DNA of 64,000 bases from Jeotgalibaca arthritidis (GCF_011100465.1 NZ_CP049740.1:2038001-2102000); one strand, 5' to 3'. Counted from the first letter of the stretch, positions 43,837-52,915 are shown. Notes: generated from the letters alone by a model not told the origin. Program-made: numbers and translations.

Positions 43837-45396
43837 ATGATTAATATAAAGCAAATACCTGAATTTAATAAAGCATCCTCCATTTTAGAACGAATTGAAA
43901 AAGAGGGTTATGAAGCTTATTTTGTAGGTGGGGGTGTCCGAGATACCTTATTAGGCCTGCCCATTTCAGATGTGGATATTGCTAGTAGCGCAACTCCGGA
44001 AGAAATTAAACGCTTCTTCCCAGTGACGTTTGATGTCGGAATTCAACACGGTACCGTAATGGTTTTACATGAAAAAGAAACATATGAAATTACGACTTTT
44101 CGAACAGAATCAAAGTACGAAAAATTTCGACGACCTGAAAAAGTAAACTATGTGAGGAGTTTGAGAGAGGATCTCAAACGACGTGATTTTACGATTAATG
44201 CGATAGCATTAAACCGCCAAGGTCAATTGGAAGATCCTTTTGATGGACAGCGGGATATAAAAGCAAAGATTATCCGAGCAGTAGGTAATCCCTCTGAACG
44301 ATTCCGTGAAGATGCGTTAAGAATGATGCGAGCAGCACGCTTTATGAGCCAGTTAGCGTTTGAAGTAGAAGAGAATACCAAAGAAGCAGTTCGCTACTAT
44401 CATCCGTTACTCTCAAAAATTGCTGTCGAACGGACACGAGAAGAATGGACAAAACTCCTAATCGGTCGGAATAGAAAGGGAGGGATCAAGTTTTTTGTAG
44501 AAACACGCTTATTCCAAATGTGCCCAGGATTCCAAAATAGGGGAGACGATTTAATTGATCTGGCCTTATTTCCACTTCAATTTCAGTCGCCACTTATGGC
44601 GTGGACAGTCCTCCTTTATTTTTTAAAGATTACAGATGAGGAAGCGACAGGGTTTTTAAGAGCGTGGAAGCTGTCAAACAAGGAAATAACTAACGTTAGA
44701 ATAGCTCTAACAGCCTTAAGAGCCCGTTTAGAGCATTTCTGGGACAACCAGCTGTTATTCGAAACAGGTGTTGATATTGCCTTAGAAATTGAGCATATTG
44801 TTACTGGATTTGGCATCGAAAATGATATTAACCGTCTGTTAGCACTAGATAAAACACTTCCGATTCATTCTGCTCAAGATATGAAGATAAATGGGAATGA
44901 TGTTATCCAATTACTTGGTTTTAATCGTGGAGGTCCATATTTGGGTGTCATTTTAAATGATGTCAAGAAACGGATTATCAACCAACAGCTTGCTAATGAT
45001 GAAGCGGCTATTAAAGATTTTATCCTTAAAAGACGCTCCATTTATTTAGATGAAGTAAGTTATAGCAACTTTACTGTAAAAAAGGAAGACTGTGATGATT
45101 CATTCGACTTTACAGACCATGCTTTTTTATCCTCTTCACGATTAATCTTTTACATCGAAGAAGCTTGCAAAGCGATGATAGAAGGGTTATTGGAAGATGA
45201 TGATGTTTCTGTCAGTCGCTTCATCAGTTTGAATTATCACTCAACAACAGGATTAGGATCTAACGTGGAAATCGAAAGCAGAATAAAAGAATTATCAAGC
45301 AAGGCCTATTCGTTTTCGCTTGTCGTTCGCAGTGATGATGACATTATTGCCATTGGGGAACATAAGCGGAAAATCATTAAAAAGAAAAGTTTATGA
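43837..45396 (+). CDS. cca: CCA tRNA nucleotidyltransferase fused to a C-terminal FlK-like hot-dog thioesterase domain
   Basis: This 519-residue protein is unusually long, since the Firmicutes CCA-adding enzyme is about 400 residues. Residues 1-400 form the class II nucleotidyltransferase that adds CCA to tRNA 3' ends: GGGVRD (31-36), the metal pair D45 and D47 (ISDVDIAS), RRDFTINAIA (115-124), and the helical neck and body. Residues about 408-519 add a second domain. It matches the FlK-type hot-dog thioesterase pattern: SSS (432-434) for the active-site Thr region, EEA (E441/E442), a His at 468 in NYHSTTGLG, and a final IGEHKRKII. No in-frame ATG, GTG or TTG with a Shine-Dalgarno lies at the junction, so it is a true fusion. 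The substrate of the extra domain is unknown. Confidence 0.88.
   Translation: MINIKQIPEFNKASSILERIEKEGYEAYFVGGGVRDTLLGLPISDVDIASSATPEEIKRFFPVTFDVGIQHGTVMVLHEKETYEITTFRTESKYEKFRRPEKVNYVRSLREDLKRRDFTINAIALNRQGQLEDPFDGQRDIKAKIIRAVGNPSERFREDALRMMRAARFMSQLAFEVEENTKEAVRYYHPLLSKIAVERTREEWTKLLIGRNRKGGIKFFVETRLFQMCPGFQNRGDDLIDLALFPLQFQSPLMAWTVLLYFLKITDEEATGFLRAWKLSNKEITNVRIALTALRARLEHFWDNQLLFETGVDIALEIEHIVTGFGIENDINRLLALDKTLPIHSAQDMKINGNDVIQLLGFNRGGPYLGVILNDVKKRIINQQLANDEAAIKDFILKRRSIYLDEVSYSNFTVKKEDCDDSFDFTDHAFLSSSRLIFYIEEACKAMIEGLLEDDDVSVSRFISLNYHSTTGLGSNVEIESRIKELSSKAYSFSLVVRSDDDIIAIGEHKRKIIKKKSL
45058..45396 (+). other. FlK-like thioesterase domain within the cca gene
   Basis: Codons about 408-519 of cca. 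The pattern L-x4-EEA, then V-S-V, then H-x2-T-x-L-G, then V-x-I-x-S, then F-S-L, then I-x-I-G-x-H-x-R follows FlK-family hot-dog proteins. The usual catalytic Thr position is Ser here. The assignment is by eye from fold pattern, not by a search. Confidence 0.7.
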
Positions 45397-45481
45397 TTTT
45401 TTTAACAAACTGTCGTTTTGTTCGACAAGTAAAAAAATACCTTTAAATAGATAAAAGCATTTTAATTTTTTGAGTTATGTC

Positions 45482-45510
45482 TTTTCATTTTATGTAAATT
45501 GTGATAAAAT
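45482..45510 (+). promoter_or_regulatory. Promoter of the orphan gene 45543-46013
   Basis: TTTTCA (45482-45487), a 17-base spacer and TAAAAT (45505-45510) with TG in the extended -10 position, 32 bases before the ATG. Confidence 0.6.
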
Positions 45511-45542
45511 ATTCATATGAAAGATAAGTCAGGAGTGAGAAA

Positions 45543-46013
45543 ATGAAAAAAGTAATGTCAAGCTTGAAATTTATTTTCCGTAACGGTGAAACTTGGACGA
45601 TTAGTCGTGAAAATATAGGTGACTTGTGGATAAAACAAGTGACAACATCATATGGTCGTATTGGAAACAGTGAATTCCAAGAAATTCATCCATGTGAATC
45701 TTTAAGAATTGAAATTTATCAAGAAGCAGACCATGTTAAATCAGTTGATATTAACTTGGGTGGAATCGAAGCGGGTATGTTCGATCGTGTAAGAAAATAT
45801 CAAGATATTGAAATGATGGATATTCTTTACCAAGATGAAGATCATCCAAAGTCAGATGTTATTGTTCAAAGCGACCGTATTTATTTCCCGTACAAAGCTC
45901 TAGATACTGATGGCAACGATAATGAATACCAATCATCAAAAGTTGTTGATGATACGCTTTACATTGTGATTGACCCTCATAAAGATGTCACTGAAATTTA
46001 TCCTGAAAACTAA
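45543..46013 (+). CDS. Unrecognised 156-residue protein
   Basis: I do not recognise this family. The protein is soluble, acidic and beta-rich in appearance, with an opening stretch SLKFIFRNGETWTISRENIG, then IKQVTTSYGRIG and a central IEIYQEADHV. It has one cysteine (HPCES), no signal peptide and no membrane segment. The C-terminal half has DRIYFPYKALDTDGNDNEY and TLYIVIDPHKD. A clean Shine-Dalgarno (AGTCAGGAGTGAG), its own promoter and its own terminator make it a real single-gene transcript. It lies between cca and dinG, where B. subtilis has birA and panBCD. A phage or conjugative origin is possible but unsupported. Confidence 0.6.
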   Translation: MKKVMSSLKFIFRNGETWTISRENIGDLWIKQVTTSYGRIGNSEFQEIHPCESLRIEIYQEADHVKSVDINLGGIEAGMFDRVRKYQDIEMMDILYQDEDHPKSDVIVQSDRIYFPYKALDTDGNDNEYQSSKVVDDTLYIVIDPHKDVTEIYPEN

Positions 46014-46029
46014 TTATCATCATTCAATT

Positions 46030-46060
46030 GAGCCTTATCGTTAGATAAGGCTCTTTTCTT
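46030..46060 (+). terminator. Intrinsic terminator after the orphan gene
   Basis: Perfect arms GAGCCTTATC (46030-46039) and GATAAGGCTC (46044-46053), loop GTTA, then TTTTCTTTT. Confidence 0.88.
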
Positions 46061-46159
46061 TTGCTTATTTAATGGAATCTTTACGGGAAAGACTACAACT
46101 ATTGCTGTTTTTTTAGTAAAATAGATGAAGTACAGATATGTGAATTGGAGCAGTATAAA

Positions 46160-48919
46160 ATGAGCTATAAGAATGAAATTTATGCTGTTGTTGATTTGGA
46201 GACGACAGGTTCGAGTTATCGAAAAGGACATAAAATATTCCAAATAGGTATTAGCTTGATTCAAGACAAGCAATTGATTCAAGACTATAACGTGGTGGTC
46301 AATCCAGGTCAAACGATTCCACCACTCATCAGAGAATTAACTGGATTTAGTAATAAAGATGTTAGAGATGCCCCTTATTTTGAAGATGTGGCTGACTATC
46401 TTTATAATCTATTAGACGGCTGCATCATTGTAGCCCATAACATTGGTTTTGATTATGTGTTTTTAAATGAATCATTTGTGGATGCGGGATTGCCACCACT
46501 TACTCAAAAAGGGATTGATACCGTTGAATTGACAAAGATATTATATCCGACTTGTCATAGCTATCGCTTATCGGACTTATCTAAGCAATTTGATATTGAC
46601 CATACAAATATTCATGATGCAGCAGGAGATGCGCGAGCAACCGCTGAGTTATTCTTATTACTCATGAAAAAAGCAGTAGAATTACCATTAGTGACACTAG
46701 AAAAGCTCGCACAACTAGCTGGGCACACTCAGAAAGATACCTCTTTATTTTTTGATAGTTGTTTAACAATGGCATTAGAAATAAAAGCAGAACTATCTGA
46801 TGATGTTATTGTTGTGGAAGGAATTGCTCTTAAAAAGAAAACCGCTTTTAATGAACAAACTGCTCATCGAGTGAAAGAAACGCTCGCTATTGAAGGCTTT
46901 CTTGATCCTGGCTTTTTAAATAAACTTAATTACCGCTACCGACCGCCTCAAGCCAAAATGATGACGATGATTGACTCATTCTTCAAGGATGATGAAGCAA
47001 TTCTAGCCATTGAGGCACCAGCCGGAATGGGGAAGACTTATGCTTATTTGATTCCTTCATTGCTGGCAGCTAATCCTGATCAAAAAGTGGTCATCAGTAG
47101 TTCAACCTTATTGTTGCAAGAGCAATTACAGGCCACTCTAGAACGTTTATTGGCTCATTTACCTTTTCAAGCAAATGTCGCTTCATTAAAGAGCAAGACC
47201 CATTTTATTCATTTGGAACGATTCGCTAAAACGGCCTTAGATAATCTCTCAACTATTGATGGACTTGTCGCTATGAGTCTATTTGTCTGGTTAACAGAAA
47301 CAAATACGGGTGATTTGTCAGAATTAAGTAACAGCCACCAAACATCTGCTTTACTTGAAGCCGTTTCGTATCAGTATAATGATGAACCTATTGATGGCAA
47401 GTGGCATGAGGTTGATTTTTTATATCACTATCATCAAGAGGCTGAAAAAGCTAGTATATTAGTGACGAACCATGCTTTTTTAACGCATCATTTTGATATG
47501 ATTAAGGAATTATCAAAAATAAAAAAACCATATTTGTTGGTCGACGAAGCTCACCGCTTACCTGATATTTATCAAGAAAATAAGAGCGTTTCTCTACCTA
47601 TCACCATGTCTAAACGAAAAATCGAGAAATTCTCTACAGATGTGAGAACCTACCGTGAGCATTTAGAGAGTAGAGCCACTCAATCCTTTCCTCACTATGA
47701 GTTGATTAATGTTGAATTCGCGCTAGGCCAATTAGCGATGAGTTTAGAAAGCCTTGAAGATTATTTAAGTGAACAGACAAAAAATGACATGATTGATCGG
47801 AAGATTAACTTAGATTCAGCTGTCATAGCAGATGTTTTCTTCAAACGAACACTCAAGAAAATCAATCATCATATCGATGAGGTTGTCTTGACCGCTAAAC
47901 GGTATCTTGATTCAACGGTTAGTTATGAAGAATCTGAGTTTAATAAACGTGTTCAAAATCTGATTATTAAAGTTGAGAAGCTGAGCTATCATTTGCTTTC
48001 TTTTGCCGATATATCAGAATTTGATTATGTTTCTTTAGAGCTTGATATGCAAGCTGTCCATCTTTTTTATAGCTTGAAAAAAGCCAACTGGAATAGCGGT
48101 CATCAGTTGCAAGAGCAGATTCAAGAAACGTTCTTAAAAACAGCCTATATTAGTGCGACCTTAATGACAGAAGAAGCGAAAGGTTACTCTGCAAGAAAAT
48201 TAGGAATTGAAAAATTAGCTGATTACACTTATTCGTTTAAAAATGAGATCCAAAAAAATATGACCATCCTTGTTCCGTCTGATATTCCTAACTTGCATGA
48301 GACAGATTATCAAAAATGGACAAAATCAATCGCTCGTTTTATTGTGGAAACGGCAACTGAAAGCCCGCATAAAATGTTAATGCTCTTTAATGCCAATCAA
48401 GCATTAGAGGATGTCTTTAATCATGTTCGGAGTAACGCTGCTTACCGCGATAATGAGATAGAAGTATTAGCACAAGGATTCAGTGGGAGTAGAAAACGGA
48501 TTTTCAGACGTTTTTCTGAGTCTAGTCAGGCTGTTTTGTTGGGAAGCGGCATGTATTGGGAAGGCATTGACTTTCCAGACCAGTCTATTGATGTCTTAGT
48601 TATTACACGACTGCCATTTGAGTCGCCAGCTAGCCCAGAAAACATTGCCATATCTGGTTACTTAGAAAGTGTTTCAAAAAATAGTTTTAAACAGGATTTA
48701 TTACCAAAAATGTTATCTAAGTTTATGCAAGGAATCGGTCGGATTAATCGCAAGGATAGTGATGAGGGGTTAGTTATTTGTTTGGACAATCGGATTTTAG
48801 CTAGCTCATATGCTTATAAGATTAAGAAATTATTGCCAAGTGGCAGTGAATTGATTACGATGCCATTAGAATATGTCGAAGCTAAAATCAAAGAATTCAC
48901 TAAAAAAGAGCGTGACTGA
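46160..48919 (+). CDS. dinG: DinG-type 3'-5' exonuclease/helicase-like protein
   Basis: This 919-residue protein has an N-terminal DEDDh exonuclease domain (about 1-165; motifs VVDLETTG, AHNIGFDY and HDAAGDARAT). An XPD/DinG superfamily 2 helicase core follows: Walker A APAGMGKTYAY, LVDEAHRLPD as the DEAH box, and the motif VI stretch QGIGRINRKDSDEG. The fused form is the Gram-positive DinG, which in Staphylococcus acts as an exonuclease with a nucleotide-binding but not clearly helicase-active core. The usual iron-sulfur cysteine cluster of E. coli DinG is not apparent. The start ATG 46160 is 9 bases after TTGGAG. Confidence 0.9.
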   Translation: MSYKNEIYAVVDLETTGSSYRKGHKIFQIGISLIQDKQLIQDYNVVVNPGQTIPPLIRELTGFSNKDVRDAPYFEDVADYLYNLLDGCIIVAHNIGFDYVFLNESFVDAGLPPLTQKGIDTVELTKILYPTCHSYRLSDLSKQFDIDHTNIHDAAGDARATAELFLLLMKKAVELPLVTLEKLAQLAGHTQKDTSLFFDSCLTMALEIKAELSDDVIVVEGIALKKKTAFNEQTAHRVKETLAIEGFLDPGFLNKLNYRYRPPQAKMMTMIDSFFKDDEAILAIEAPAGMGKTYAYLIPSLLAANPDQKVVISSSTLLLQEQLQATLERLLAHLPFQANVASLKSKTHFIHLERFAKTALDNLSTIDGLVAMSLFVWLTETNTGDLSELSNSHQTSALLEAVSYQYNDEPIDGKWHEVDFLYHYHQEAEKASILVTNHAFLTHHFDMIKELSKIKKPYLLVDEAHRLPDIYQENKSVSLPITMSKRKIEKFSTDVRTYREHLESRATQSFPHYELINVEFALGQLAMSLESLEDYLSEQTKNDMIDRKINLDSAVIADVFFKRTLKKINHHIDEVVLTAKRYLDSTVSYEESEFNKRVQNLIIKVEKLSYHLLSFADISEFDYVSLELDMQAVHLFYSLKKANWNSGHQLQEQIQETFLKTAYISATLMTEEAKGYSARKLGIEKLADYTYSFKNEIQKNMTILVPSDIPNLHETDYQKWTKSIARFIVETATESPHKMLMLFNANQALEDVFNHVRSNAAYRDNEIEVLAQGFSGSRKRIFRRFSESSQAVLLGSGMYWEGIDFPDQSIDVLVITRLPFESPASPENIAISGYLESVSKNSFKQDLLPKMLSKFMQGIGRINRKDSDEGLVICLDNRILASSYAYKIKKLLPSGSELITMPLEYVEAKIKEFTKKERD

Positions 48920-48996
48920 TTTCTTTTTCCTCTAAATTTGAGTATGATTAGAGAGTAGATTTTTTATAGCCAAAATTAAAGGAAGAGGGTACTTTT

Positions 48997-49476
48997 TTGA
49001 AGAGAAATATTGTAATGGGACTGATTGTTGTTCTTTTTGTATTAATTGTCAGCTCTTATTCTATTTTATTCTATTCGCAACAACCGATGGATCAAGCGGA
49101 GATAGAAGTATCTCAAATTGCTAAAGAGAATGCCGATATTCAGAAAGTAGAGAACTTTTATTGGTATAACGGCAGTAACGATACTTATTTCACTGTAGCA
49201 GGTTATACGTCTGAAAATGAGTACCTCTATGTGATGGTTAAGCAAGATGGTGGGGACATGACCGTACTTAACGCTGAAGAAGTTGTAACAGAGAGTGAAG
49301 CGAAGGCTATTCTTAAATCCATAAAAGAACCTGCTAAGGTGCTTGAAGCGCGTTTAGGTATCGAAGACAACGAACCTTTTTGGGAAGTTGCTTATAAAGA
49401 TTCAAATGGTCAGTTAGAATATGTTTGGCTGTCAGTCAGAACAGGCGAACTATTAAAAGAATATCAAAGTATATAG
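48997..49476 (+). CDS. tseB: TseB-like (YpmB) cell-wall regulator, DUF5590
   Basis: This 159-residue protein has an N-terminal membrane anchor (about 4-25, IVMGLIVVLFVLIVSS) and an extracellular domain with two PepSY-like DUF5590 repeats (about 35-95 and 100-155). B. subtilis YpmB/TseB binds penicillin-binding protein PBP2A and influences cell elongation. It lies before aspB-asnS as in B. subtilis. The start is TTG 48997, 6 bases after AAAGGAAGAGGG. It is followed by aspB after 15 bases, so these genes are one unit. Confidence 0.85.
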   Translation: MKRNIVMGLIVVLFVLIVSSYSILFYSQQPMDQAEIEVSQIAKENADIQKVENFYWYNGSNDTYFTVAGYTSENEYLYVMVKQDGGDMTVLNAEEVVTESEAKAILKSIKEPAKVLEARLGIEDNEPFWEVAYKDSNGQLEYVWLSVRTGELLKEYQSI

Positions 49477-49491
49477 AATGGGGTTGAGAAG

Positions 49492-50685
49492 ATGTTCCAC
49501 ATTTCAAAACGAATGTCTGTGATTGAAGAATCTCCCACTTTAGCAACCGCTGCTAAAGTAAAAGAAATGAAGGAAAAAGGGAAAGATATTATTAGTTTAA
49601 CAGTTGGGGAACCAGATTTGAATCCGCCGCAAGAAGTGAAAGATGCTGCTATTGCAGCTATTCTAGATAATCGGGCAAATCATTACACACCAACTGCGGG
49701 CATTTTGCCACTTCGTCAAGCCATTGTTGATTACCATCATCGTTATGATGGATTAGATTATCAAGCGAGCCAAGTTATTGTAACAGAAGGCGCAAAAAAC
49801 GCCTTATATACCTTGTTTCAAGTCATCCTAGATGAGGGAGATGAAGTGTTAATTCCATCTCCTTACTGGGTTAGCTATACGGAACAAGTGAAGCTAGCAG
49901 AAGGTGTTCCTATTATTGTAACAGCAAAAGCGGACAACGGTTTTAAAGTTTCTGTTCAAGAATTGGAAGAAAAACGAAGCGCTCGTACAAAAGCCATTAT
50001 TCTTAATTCGCCTAACAATCCAACCGGAACAGTTTATTCTAAAGAAGAATTAAAAGAGCTTGGAAATTGGGCAGTAAAACATGATATGATAATTGTTGCG
50101 GACGAAATCTATTACCGTCTTTGCTATAACGGAAATGAAGCTGTTTCGATTGCATCATTGTCTGATGAAATCAAGAAACAGACCTTCTTAATTAATGGTG
50201 TATCGAAAAGTTATGCCATGACCGGCTGGCGGATCGGTTATACGATTGGTGATCAAGCGATTATTAACAAGATGGTGGAGCTTTCAAGTCATTCAACATC
50301 AAATCCAGCTGGTCCAAGTCAATATGGTGCACTAGCAGCAATAAGCTCTAGCCAAGACTTTGTAGAAGAGATGAGAACGATTTTTGAAGGGCGGTTAAAC
50401 TATGTTTACCCGTTGATTGAAAAACTACCCGGCTTCAAAGTAACGAAACCACAGGGTGCTTTCTATGTCTTCGCTGATTGTAGTGAAGCTGCTAAGATGA
50501 CCGGTTATCAATCGGTTTCTGATTTTGCTCTCGGTTTGATTGAAGAAGCAGGAGTCGCGGTTGTAGCTGGAGAAGGATTTGGAGCACCAAACTTTATCCG
50601 AATTAGCTACACATTAGAAGAGTCTGTTTTACTAGAGGCTGTTAACCGTATGAAACAGTTTATAGAAATGAAAAAAAACAATTAA
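49492..50685 (+). CDS. aspB: Aspartate aminotransferase (class I, AspB type)
   Basis: This 397-residue PLP enzyme exchanges amino groups between aspartate and 2-oxoglutarate. K239 in VSKSYAMTGWRIGY is the PLP lysine. Other motifs are ISLTVGEPDL, NSPNNPTGTVYSKEEL (quoted in part: NSPNNPTG), VADEIYYRL and the C-terminal arginine region (FIRISYTLEE). It is placed between tseB and asnS, the standard neighbourhood in Firmicutes, where aspartate also feeds asparaginyl-tRNA formation. The Shine-Dalgarno GGGGTTGAG precedes the ATG. Confidence 0.94.
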   Translation: MFHISKRMSVIEESPTLATAAKVKEMKEKGKDIISLTVGEPDLNPPQEVKDAAIAAILDNRANHYTPTAGILPLRQAIVDYHHRYDGLDYQASQVIVTEGAKNALYTLFQVILDEGDEVLIPSPYWVSYTEQVKLAEGVPIIVTAKADNGFKVSVQELEEKRSARTKAIILNSPNNPTGTVYSKEELKELGNWAVKHDMIIVADEIYYRLCYNGNEAVSIASLSDEIKKQTFLINGVSKSYAMTGWRIGYTIGDQAIINKMVELSSHSTSNPAGPSQYGALAAISSSQDFVEEMRTIFEGRLNYVYPLIEKLPGFKVTKPQGAFYVFADCSEAAKMTGYQSVSDFALGLIEEAGVAVVAGEGFGAPNFIRISYTLEESVLLEAVNRMKQFIEMKKNN

Positions 50686-50704
50686 TGAAGTGAAGGGGAA
50701 ATAA

Positions 50705-52006
50705 TTGTTGGAACTAATAACAATGAAACAAGCCAAAGATTTTGTTGGTAAAGAAGTAAAAATTGGAGCATGGATAACAAATAAACGTAGTAGTGGTAAA
50801 ATTGCCTTCTTACAACTAAGAGATGGCGATCACTACTTCCAAGGGATCGTTGTTAAAAATGATGTCGGCGAAGAAATTTTCGACGTAGCTAAATCATTAA
50901 CACAAGAAACATCTGTTATTGTGCATGGTATCGTTCAAGAAGATAGCCGTTCAAAATTAGGCTATGAATTACTTGTTCAAAATATTGAAGTTCTTGGTGA
51001 AAGCCATGACTACCCAATCACACCAAAGGAACATGGTACTGAATTCCTAATGGACCACCGCCATTTATGGTTACGTTCAAGTAGACAACATGCCATCATG
51101 AAAATTAGAAATGAAATTATCCGTGCAACTTACGAATTCTTTAATAAAGAGGGATTCTTAAAAATTGATCCACCTATTTTAACAGGAAGCGCACCAGAAG
51201 GAACAACTGAACTGTTCCATACGGAGTATTTTGACCAAGAGGCTTACTTATCACAAAGTGGTCAGCTTTATATGGAAGCTGCAGCAATGGCTTTTGGAAA
51301 AGTTTTCTCATTTGGACCAACATTCCGTGCTGAAAAATCAAAAACACGTCGTCACTTGATTGAATTTTGGATGATTGAGCCTGAAATGGCATTTATGTCT
51401 CAAGACGACAGCTTAGTTGTTCAAGAAAATTATGTTAGCTTCTTAGTACAATCTGTATTGGATAACTGTGATTACTATTTAGATGTGCTTGAACGTGATA
51501 AAGAGGCTCTAAAACGTTACACCCAACTACCTTACGACCGTATTTCTTACGATGATGCAATTGCGTTATTGAATGAGAATGGCTTCGACGATATTAAGTG
51601 GGGAGATGACTTTGGATCACCGCATGAAACATTCATCGCTAACCAATCTGATCGACCTGTCTTTATTTTAAATTATCCAAAAGCAATTAAACCATTCTAC
51701 ATGAAAGAACATCCAGATCGTGATGACGTTGTTCTATGTGCGGATATGATTGCGCCAGAAGGTTACGGCGAAATCATCGGCGGAAGTGAACGTGAAGTTT
51801 ATTATGACAAACTAAGTGAACAAATTGAGAAATTTGGTTTAAGCTTAGAGGATTATAACTGGTATTTAGATTTAAGAAGATATGGTTCAGTTCCGCATTC
51901 TGGATTTGGCCTTGGATTAGAGCGTACAGTAGCTTGGATTTCAGGAATCGAACATATTCGCGAATCAAGCCCATTCCCACGTTTGTTAAACCGTATTTAT
52001 CCATAA
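50705..52006 (+). CDS. asnS: Asparaginyl-tRNA synthetase
   Basis: This 433-residue class II synthetase has an N-terminal OB anticodon-binding domain (about 10-100) and a C-terminal catalytic domain. Class II motifs are seen in [12 protein letters not shown] (region before motif 1), [18 protein letters not shown] (motif 2, quoted in part as FGPTFRAE) and [12 protein letters not shown] (motif 3). It charges tRNA-Asn. The start is TTG 50705 or the adjacent TTG 50708, both after AAGGGG; the difference is one residue. The 19-base gap to aspB leaves no room for a T-box, so regulation is shared with the operon. Confidence 0.94.
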   Translation: MLELITMKQAKDFVGKEVKIGAWITNKRSSGKIAFLQLRDGDHYFQGIVVKNDVGEEIFDVAKSLTQETSVIVHGIVQEDSRSKLGYELLVQNIEVLGESHDYPITPKEHGTEFLMDHRHLWLRSSRQHAIMKIRNEIIRATYEFFNKEGFLKIDPPILTGSAPEGTTELFHTEYFDQEAYLSQSGQLYMEAAAMAFGKVFSFGPTFRAEKSKTRRHLIEFWMIEPEMAFMSQDDSLVVQENYVSFLVQSVLDNCDYYLDVLERDKEALKRYTQLPYDRISYDDAIALLNENGFDDIKWGDDFGSPHETFIANQSDRPVFILNYPKAIKPFYMKEHPDRDDVVLCADMIAPEGYGEIIGGSEREVYYDKLSEQIEKFGLSLEDYNWYLDLRRYGSVPHSGFGLGLERTVAWISGIEHIRESSPFPRLLNRIYP

Positions 52007-52017
52007 TAAATAATGTT

Positions 52018-52056
52018 AGTGGAACAGTTGCATATGAGAGCTGTTCCACTTTTTTT
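52018..52056 (+). terminator. Intrinsic terminator after asnS
   Basis: Perfect arms AGTGGAACAG (52018-52027) and CTGTTCCACT (52041-52050), then TTTTTT. dnaD starts 20 bases later, so it needs read-through or its own weak promoter. Confidence 0.9.
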
Positions 52057-52075
52057 AAAAGAGAGGTTTTAAAAC

Positions 52076-52762
52076 ATGACTGATTCACTTGAATTATGGC
52101 TAGCTAGTGGTCAAACAGTTATTCATAACAGTTTGCTTCACCACTATGCGACAATTGGCTTAGATGAAACGGAGTTAATTTTTATTATTCAGATGCAAAG
52201 TTATCTTGATCAGTCTGTTTTTTTTCCAAATATGGCAGAAATAGCTAACCGCATGGGTAGGAGAGAGGCTGATATTTTTTCAATTCTTCATAGCCTTATC
52301 CAAAAGAATATTATCTCCATTTCAACTGAAAAAGATGATCAAGGTAAGGTTGTCGATCGCTATTCCTTACTACCTTTATATAAGAAGTTGCAAGAATTGC
52401 TGAGTCGGAAAAAAGGTCAGTTTGAAGAAAAACAGCAATCAATCAATTTACTTGAAATCTTCCAACAAGAATTTGGCCGCCTATTGACACCTATTGAAAT
52501 GCAAACTATTGGTGAATGGCTCGATCGCGATCACTATTCTCAGGACATTATTTTAGAAGCTTTAAGAGAAGCAGTCTTAAACCAAAAATATAGCTTGAAA
52601 TATATCGATCGCATTTTACTATCATGGGATAAGAAGAATATTCGCTCTTCTAGCCAAGCCAAGCAAGAAACCAAGCGATTTGCTCACTCGCAATATAAAG
52701 AACCAACTCCTACTGATGATGAAGAGGAACTGATTCCGCTGTTTAACTGGTTAGAAGAATAA
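52076..52762 (+). CDS. dnaD: DnaD-like replication initiation protein
   Basis: This 228-residue protein has an N-terminal winged helix (about 15-110) and a C-terminal DnaD domain (about 125-190). The latter has the sequence FGRLLTPIEMQTIGEWLD, then YSLKYIDRILLSWDKKNI, matching the YxxxIL-W pattern of the family. It helps load the replicative helicase and restart replication with DnaB and DnaI. Shine-Dalgarno GAGAGG lies upstream. In B. subtilis nth (endonuclease III) comes next; here the gene is followed by a terminator and no nth. Confidence 0.9.
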   Translation: MTDSLELWLASGQTVIHNSLLHHYATIGLDETELIFIIQMQSYLDQSVFFPNMAEIANRMGRREADIFSILHSLIQKNIISISTEKDDQGKVVDRYSLLPLYKKLQELLSRKKGQFEEKQQSINLLEIFQQEFGRLLTPIEMQTIGEWLDRDHYSQDIILEALREAVLNQKYSLKYIDRILLSWDKKNIRSSSQAKQETKRFAHSQYKEPTPTDDEEELIPLFNWLEE

Positions 52763-52768
52763 AAAAGC

Positions 52769-52817
52769 AAACAGATTGAGACGAAGCTCATTAAGAGAGA
52801 CGTTTCAATCTGTTTTT
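52769..52817 (+). terminator. Intrinsic terminator after dnaD
   Basis: 15-base arms AAACAGATTGAGACG (52769-52783) and CGTTTCAATCTGTTT (52801-52815) with one G-U pair, then T-run. Confidence 0.92.
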
Positions 52818-52828
52818 TGTAAATAATT

Positions 52829-52881
52829 GGTGGGAAATGTCGAGTGAGCGATGAAAAATGTTCTACTCGACATATTCCACC
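52829..52881. repeat. Imperfect palindrome between converging terminators
   Basis: 17-base arms 52829-52845 (starting GGTGGGAAATG) and 52865-52881 (ending CATATTCCACC) pair at 15 or 16 positions, with a 19-base loop. No T-run follows in either direction, so it is not a simple terminator. It may be a dispersed palindromic element, but no second copy was noticed in this window. Confidence 0.55.
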
Positions 52882-52882
52882 G

Positions 52883-52915
52883 AAAAAAAGCCGTCAGCAG
52901 AAAACTGACGGCTTT
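52883..52915 (-). terminator. Intrinsic terminator after ponA (minus strand)
   Basis: Perfect 11-base arms 52887-52897 and 52905-52915 (CTGACGGCTTT as read on +). On the minus strand the hairpin is followed by seven T (52883-52889). Confidence 0.92.

Noticed and set aside
45404-45446. Possible terminator after cca (GTCG/CGAC hairpin between T-rich and A-rich runs)
   Set aside because: On the + strand the hairpin is followed by A, not T, and the arms are short and bulged.
46010-46312. 100-codon minus-strand open frame at the start of dinG
   Set aside because: Overlaps the dinG exonuclease coding region and the upstream terminator; no family match.
50686-50704. T-box leader before asnS
   Set aside because: Only 19 bases separate aspB and asnS and no T-box motif is present.
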